This document shows positions 59,001 to 64,000 of a stretch of 64,000 nucleotides of DNA, in pieces (position 1 is the first letter of the stretch; every line of letters starts with the position of its first letter). The translations under genes and the position numbers were made by a program. The notes under the pieces are model-generated. The model ran no database searches. It worked only from the letters and a program-made list of their open reading frames with translations, and was not told where the DNA came from. This DNA comes from Prostheceraeus crozeri. Its lineage: Eukaryota; Platyhelminthes; Polycladida; Euryleptidae. Location of the stretch: positions 62,001 through 126,000 of the forward strand of contig CAJQUW010007938.1 of NCBI GenBank assembly GCA_907163375.1, read 5' to 3'.

Positions 59001-61972
59001 AGAAATGGATTCCTCTAAGGCATCTTGTTTAACTAGGTCATATTTCCATTTCATAAATATTGAAACTGAAAACCTGTAGTAACGCCGATGGTATTCAATT
59101 ATTTTTCAGAATTCGCTACATTTAGAAAATTGATAATCATATTTTCTATTTCGAGTCGTTTTTAGTAAAATGATCAATCACATACAGGATAGATGCTCAC
59201 GGACGGATGAACACTGTAATAAATATCTGTTAAGCGTTGCTAGTCCAACAATAGGTTTAGTTTTGCAAAATCAATTATTTTTCATTGCACGTACGATTAA
59301 TTTAAAACAATCGAAGTACAAACTCATTGCACTCCTGCATATATAATGTGTGTTTACTTATTACAAATTATGCATCGCACTTTTCAATCAACGTCTGCTA
59401 GTTATTATGGAGCACATTTACGTTGTTGGCCGCATGTCACCATGAAATTACCTGAAGAGAAGCTGTCATATAAACGGTTGACAAGATGAACATTATGTGT
59501 GTGTTTGCAGATTGTTTGATTTTAACAAAATGAATATTTAATGTACGGTGATTAATATTATAGAAAATTCAAGCATTCTGACTATCTCATCTCACGACGA
59601 TTGACAGTCTGGTCGGGCAATAGGCTTACTCCGTTTTTATTGTGGAGAGAAGAATTATGTAAAAAAAACGCGTTACCGGTTACTTGAAATATCCAAAATA
59701 AAATTATTAATAGATACTACAAACATTGATTAAAAAATACATAATACATAAAATTGTTAATGATCACAATTCAACCAACTCCAGAATATCGTCATTTGCT
59801 ATCAAAATTCCTAAGAATATATCGCTTGCCACTTGTCAGAGGATGAAGAATGAGTCAAAAGCAGTTTTCTAATAGTCTTTACTCCAACACTAAAAATTAC
59901 TATAAGTGAGTTCTCTTCTAAACTTTAGTGTAGGCCTAACGATAGCATGTTATTATGATTAGTTAAGTATGATATTTTGTGACTCTGCACATCAGCACAA
60001 AATATGTCTGTCTTTTTACAGAGAGCTTATTGCTGAGGACTGCGCAAACTCGTGTATCTGTGCATCAATTGACACAATACCTGACCTACGCTCGGCTGTT
60101 TTTTCGTCTTGTCTTGTGAGCTATTAACCGAAATACTGGGAATTATTTATTTCCCCCATCCACATAAATCTTCATCTATTCGCAACGTTCCACCGATCAT
60201 CAGATTCGGACAAACGTCTTGTGGTCCAACTGAAGATTGTTTTTTTTTTCAGTGACCTGTATCATCGCTTTCAAACTTCATAGTTACTAGTGATTGTTTC
60301 TCGTTGAACTGTAAATTTTTCGTGACATCACTCTATTCTTAAAAATGTGATGATGGAGTCGCGGACGGTGTTCGATCGAAATGACAGTGTTTCGATGATC
60401 GTGAAATGGCGCATTCGGACTGTGGGCAATGTTTTCTGGTTGGAAGGATTTTCTAATGAGGATGATCAAATCCGGAAAGAGAAAATTTTTCATTATGTTG
60501 ATAACAGTGATTTTCATCAAAATTATTTGTATTTGATCGTTCGATGTGTGCTACTTATGAACGGTCAATCCTATACGGTGGTAAAACTTGGGGCATTTTC
60601 TAAATAGTATGGAAAATTTTATTCTTATGAAGGATATCCATCTATTCTGCTGTGTACTTGTGAGAGCAGGGCTCAGTGTTTGTAATCTCTATGAATGCTA
60701 TCGTACAAAGTTTAATTTTAGCAAGGAATAATATTTTACCAAATGGAGGTCTAACAAAATTATTTTCTTACACGTTACTATTGTGCGGAAAATCAAATTC
60801 ATGCTTGATAATTGGAATTAAGAACAAAAGATTCACTTCAATCTACAGCGTTTATTATTACGGTATTACTTCAAAGGGAAGAGCGTACCGTTGCCATAAC
60901 ATTATTTGCTACAGTGAAAACTCCTATAAGCTGAATGAGTGTCAATCGTTCTTATTATGATTTCAAATATCTTTCAATAAATTTCCTCAATAAACTGTCA
61001 TGGCACCCTGTCCGGTCGACAATGCTGCATCAAGAAAATATATAAAGAATATTTCGAGTAAATCTTCGAATAATCGCTTGCACTGCCATTTTAATCGTTT
61101 TTTAATAACATTCTAGAAAAATACACTTCTCGGATAGCTTTTAGAATTATAATTTGTTATTCGATCTGAGTCATTTTGAATAATACCTTATTTTACTATT
61201 TACAAATAACATGGAAAAGCTATTCTTTCTAATTTTTTATTCCATAAATTCATTAGAACTGTTTTTTTGAATCGGGAGATTGAAACCTGGTTAGAGACTG
61301 ATTCACTGCGTATCATTAATTCACGTTATGCATGAAATTTTCCTTGTGTCTTCAATACAATTGCTTATAAACATGTGTTGATGTTATACATGGTTATTTA
61401 ATTTGCATTTTGAATGTTGTTGTGACATGTGCAATTTTTATATCGATGATAATGTATGGCTTTGCGCCACATCTATGCTGGAGTGATGGAAATTTGCCAG
61501 GGATGTAATGAATGTATTTCAATTTGTAAAGTAAGTTCTGCTTGTCGATATTTTTACATGTTGTATTCTGCAACCAGTAGAATTCTCACTCCACTCCCAC
61601 AATGTGCTATAACTTACAATACAGATTGAACAATGTACTAGCATCCTGAATTAATTTCATCATATTCGATGGTAACTTTATAGAATGTCACATGGGATTA
61701 ATCATTGAATATTTCATGCAAACATGCATGTTCATTAGATATAAATGCATGTCTCGATTACATATAAACTGGATGTTTCATGGATAAAACATCGCATGAA
61801 ATCATGCATGGCCATTAATGATGCATGAATGAATCGATGCATGATGAGACATGCATGATCATGTATGAAAATCCATGGTCATGCATGGAATCATACATGA
61901 TATGCATGAATCATGTATGATCAATGATGGGAATCATGCATGTTTTATCCAAAACCGGCATCAATGGAGGTT
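56023..61972. mobile_element. 5.9 kb DNA transposon with CATG-rich subterminal repeats (right copy)
   Basis: Mirror of 25399-31267. It keeps AACCGCCCGAGAT at one end, a CATGCATGATCATG-rich block at about 61730-61950, and the twin-hairpin region near 58340-58440, all with frequent small insertions, deletions and substitutions against the left copy. No coding potential was recognised. The difference pattern is discussed in the findings. Confidence 0.55.
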
Positions 61973-64000
61973 TCCATACCTATTCAGATATGTTCTTATT
62001 ATCTATCTCAACTGTTGATTCCAAATACGACCACATCTACTGGGGTGAAGGTGATGAAGCCCTTCCTATTCATTATGTCAAGTGGGAATGTTGACGACGG
62101 CATATCTAACATCTCCTTCTTTTCGTATCCGTCTGTATTGTCCTGGCGTGTATTATGCTTCTCTACGTGAGTCTGTGAAAATTCGAAACTGGCAAAACAA
62201 TACATATATGTCCTAAGTAATGCCTATTTCTTTCTCTTGTTCGTTATGCCCGCCATTTCCATAGAGTGTTGATAAGTGGATTCATAAATCAGTTTATATA
62301 CTGCAAACGTAAGTTTAGGTTTCGCTCCTTTGTCTTTTCAAACTTTAATAGTCCTAAAAAAACTACTCAAAACGTTTCATAGTTCTATTACGTTGAATAT
62401 ACGAGCCCGTATTGCAGCAAATGGCTTCTGATTTACGATAACATTCGAATTGGGAAAGCAGAAGTAATTAAAAGTAAAGTGAATTCAGAAGAATAAAGAA
62501 AATTGTAGGTTCCTTAAAAGACAAAAATTGAAATTAGTGAATCATATTGAGTAAGCTGTATGTTGATACATTTACTAGATTTCAATAGACGTAGATAATA
62601 TGAAATATCTCAAAAAAAGGTAGCATCTTTATACTGCACAATTTTCCTGGTGGATCATTTCTAGGAAAACTTTTCTAGGAACTTTTATGTCTGATCTCAC
62701 TTTTAACGACAAAAAGGTTTCATTGGACTGATATTTCAATGGGAAGTGAGCATGCAAGAAATATGTACGAGCGTCATGTGTATCATATGCTCGTATAACT
62801 GCAAAAGAGTATGTGTTGTTGCAAACCCAGTGAAATCCTTCAACTTCATCGGTCGCAGTTATCAATGAAAAAATTTTGAAATTCTAATACCGATAAGTGC
62901 ACTATAAGCCTACGGTGATGCGAAACGTCGCGTATACTTTTTTCATGCCATATGCTCTCGGTCGTAGAGTTTCAGAATTTTTTCCAGGGTTACGGACATG
63001 AACATAGAAATGGATGAAATTATTTCCAGTGGTGACAATGGCAATAATTGTTGAGCAAATGTATAGACATAAAATAGGATCACAACATAGACGCACATTG
63101 CGTGTCATCGTAACATCGACCAAGTATTAACAAATTTTGACATGTTGAACAATGATTGCATGACACACGCGTATCAATAGGACAGGCATCTATGTGATTT
63201 CGTACACATGCGTATGAGGCACTCCGTATTACATTTAGCCATTGAGGGAAAGCTTAGAACTCACCATATGAATAATTTTTGTCTTTTCAAACTTGCACTT
63301 CGTCTTCTTTGAAAATTTCCTTCTATGTTCAATTTTTCACGCTGAATTCGAAAATCATCTTGCACTAGGTGACATGTCACGCTCAACTACGCGTAATTCA
63401 CGCCTAAACTACGCGTAATGACCCTACATCCGCGGCTACGCGTGACATTGCTGCAACATATGTCAGCAGTTGTTATATACACTCCGTCTCATGTGTTTGT
63501 ATGCATCAGTCGAGGCTAAACAATATGATGGGGACCTCAATTTCATACTCAGGGAAGACGGAATATGCTAAGCGACTCCTCCGTGGTTCAGGCGGCATGC
63601 AACGCGGACAACCGTGGACGACGTGCAAACTATAAACGCTCGCCCGCGCATTCATAAACATTCCCGATGTTTTTGACAGCATTAGATCACGTGATTGCTG
63701 ACTCAGTGCAGCGCGCACGTACGCGCGTTAAAGAATATATTAACTGCCTTAACCACGGATGTTTGGGGTGGTCCGTAATTATACGCGTGCGTCACTGTGG
63801 CGACCACAACTGGAGTATTCATACAAGCTTTGTATTTGCACTTAGGCTGCCGTATGTGTCTTCTGACCGATAATTTTGTGGTATCGGTTAGATGGACATT
63901 TCGGTCGTTCCCACTGGGAACGAAAATATGGGAGCCATGTGGCCGCCATATGGGTATGTGGGATGGATCTGGACGAAATTTCCAAAGTGTAATTTTCGTG
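61973..64000. other. Outer part of the right arm
   Basis: Mirror of about 23362-25398. From about 62380 on it is again nearly identical to the left arm, including the ACGCGTAG repeats (about 63370-63450) and the GTTCCCACTGGGAAC palindrome (about 63907-63921). No gene recognised. Confidence 0.5.

Larger units (their letters stand above)
43977..64000 (-). repeat. Right arm of the giant inverted repeat
   Basis: Reverse complement of 23362-43910. Identity with the left arm changes in steps: near-perfect from 43977 to about 55250; then many single-base insertions, deletions and substitutions, estimated by eye at roughly one difference per 8-10 bases in sampled stretches, to about 62380; then near-perfect again to the window end. 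The noisy part is longer than its left counterpart by about 90 bp in total. Confidence 0.95.

Overview
This is AT-rich eukaryotic DNA, probably from a marine invertebrate. Genes have GT-AG introns, intergenic DNA is long and full of transposon relics, and the word TAGGCCTA recurs as it does in echinoderm-like deuterostome genomes. The organism guess rests on texture only. No tRNA, rRNA, CRISPR or bacterial-style operon was seen.

Layout, 1-23.4 kb: a normal single-copy-looking region. The minus strand carries a transposase of the EnSpm/CACTA-like type (exons about 20110-19898 and 14112-13148). Downstream on the same strand is a three-exon gene of the DUF4806 family (10771-10412, 2831-2308, 1533-1170). 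Intron phases agree at each proposed junction. Small elements sit around them: a foldback repeat at the window start, a 0.69 kb inverted-repeat element at 6.2-6.9 kb, a hAT-like non-autonomous element at 14.2-14.9 kb, and a 1.96 kb element at 17.0-19.0 kb with TTAA-containing termini and arrays of a 51 bp palindromic unit.

Layout, 23.4-64 kb: one giant inverted repeat. The left arm is 23362-43910, the right arm is 43977-64000, and they are separated by only 66 bp. The right arm runs off the window. Each arm contains, from outside in: a 5.9 kb DNA transposon with CATG-rich subterminal repeats; a GC-rich tandem-repeat block with poly-C tracts; then about 10 kb of a Polinton-like element. The Polinton-like part encodes a coiled-coil protein, two small unknown proteins, a protein-primed family B DNA polymerase, a 519-residue protein of a family common in animal Polinton-like elements, and a C-terminal fragment of a second member of that family at the mirror axis. 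No integrase, packaging ATPase, protease or capsid gene was recognised, so each arm looks like one half of an element.

The arms are nearly identical from the axis out to about 32024/55250. From 55250 to about 62380 the right arm is a noisy, indel-rich version of the left arm, and from 62380 to 64000 it is again nearly identical. This patchwork fits a foldback (chimeric long-read) assembly error with incomplete polishing at least as well as it fits a real 40 kb palindrome. The mirror axis lies inside a coding region, not at an element terminus. All Polinton-like parts are treated here as fossils.
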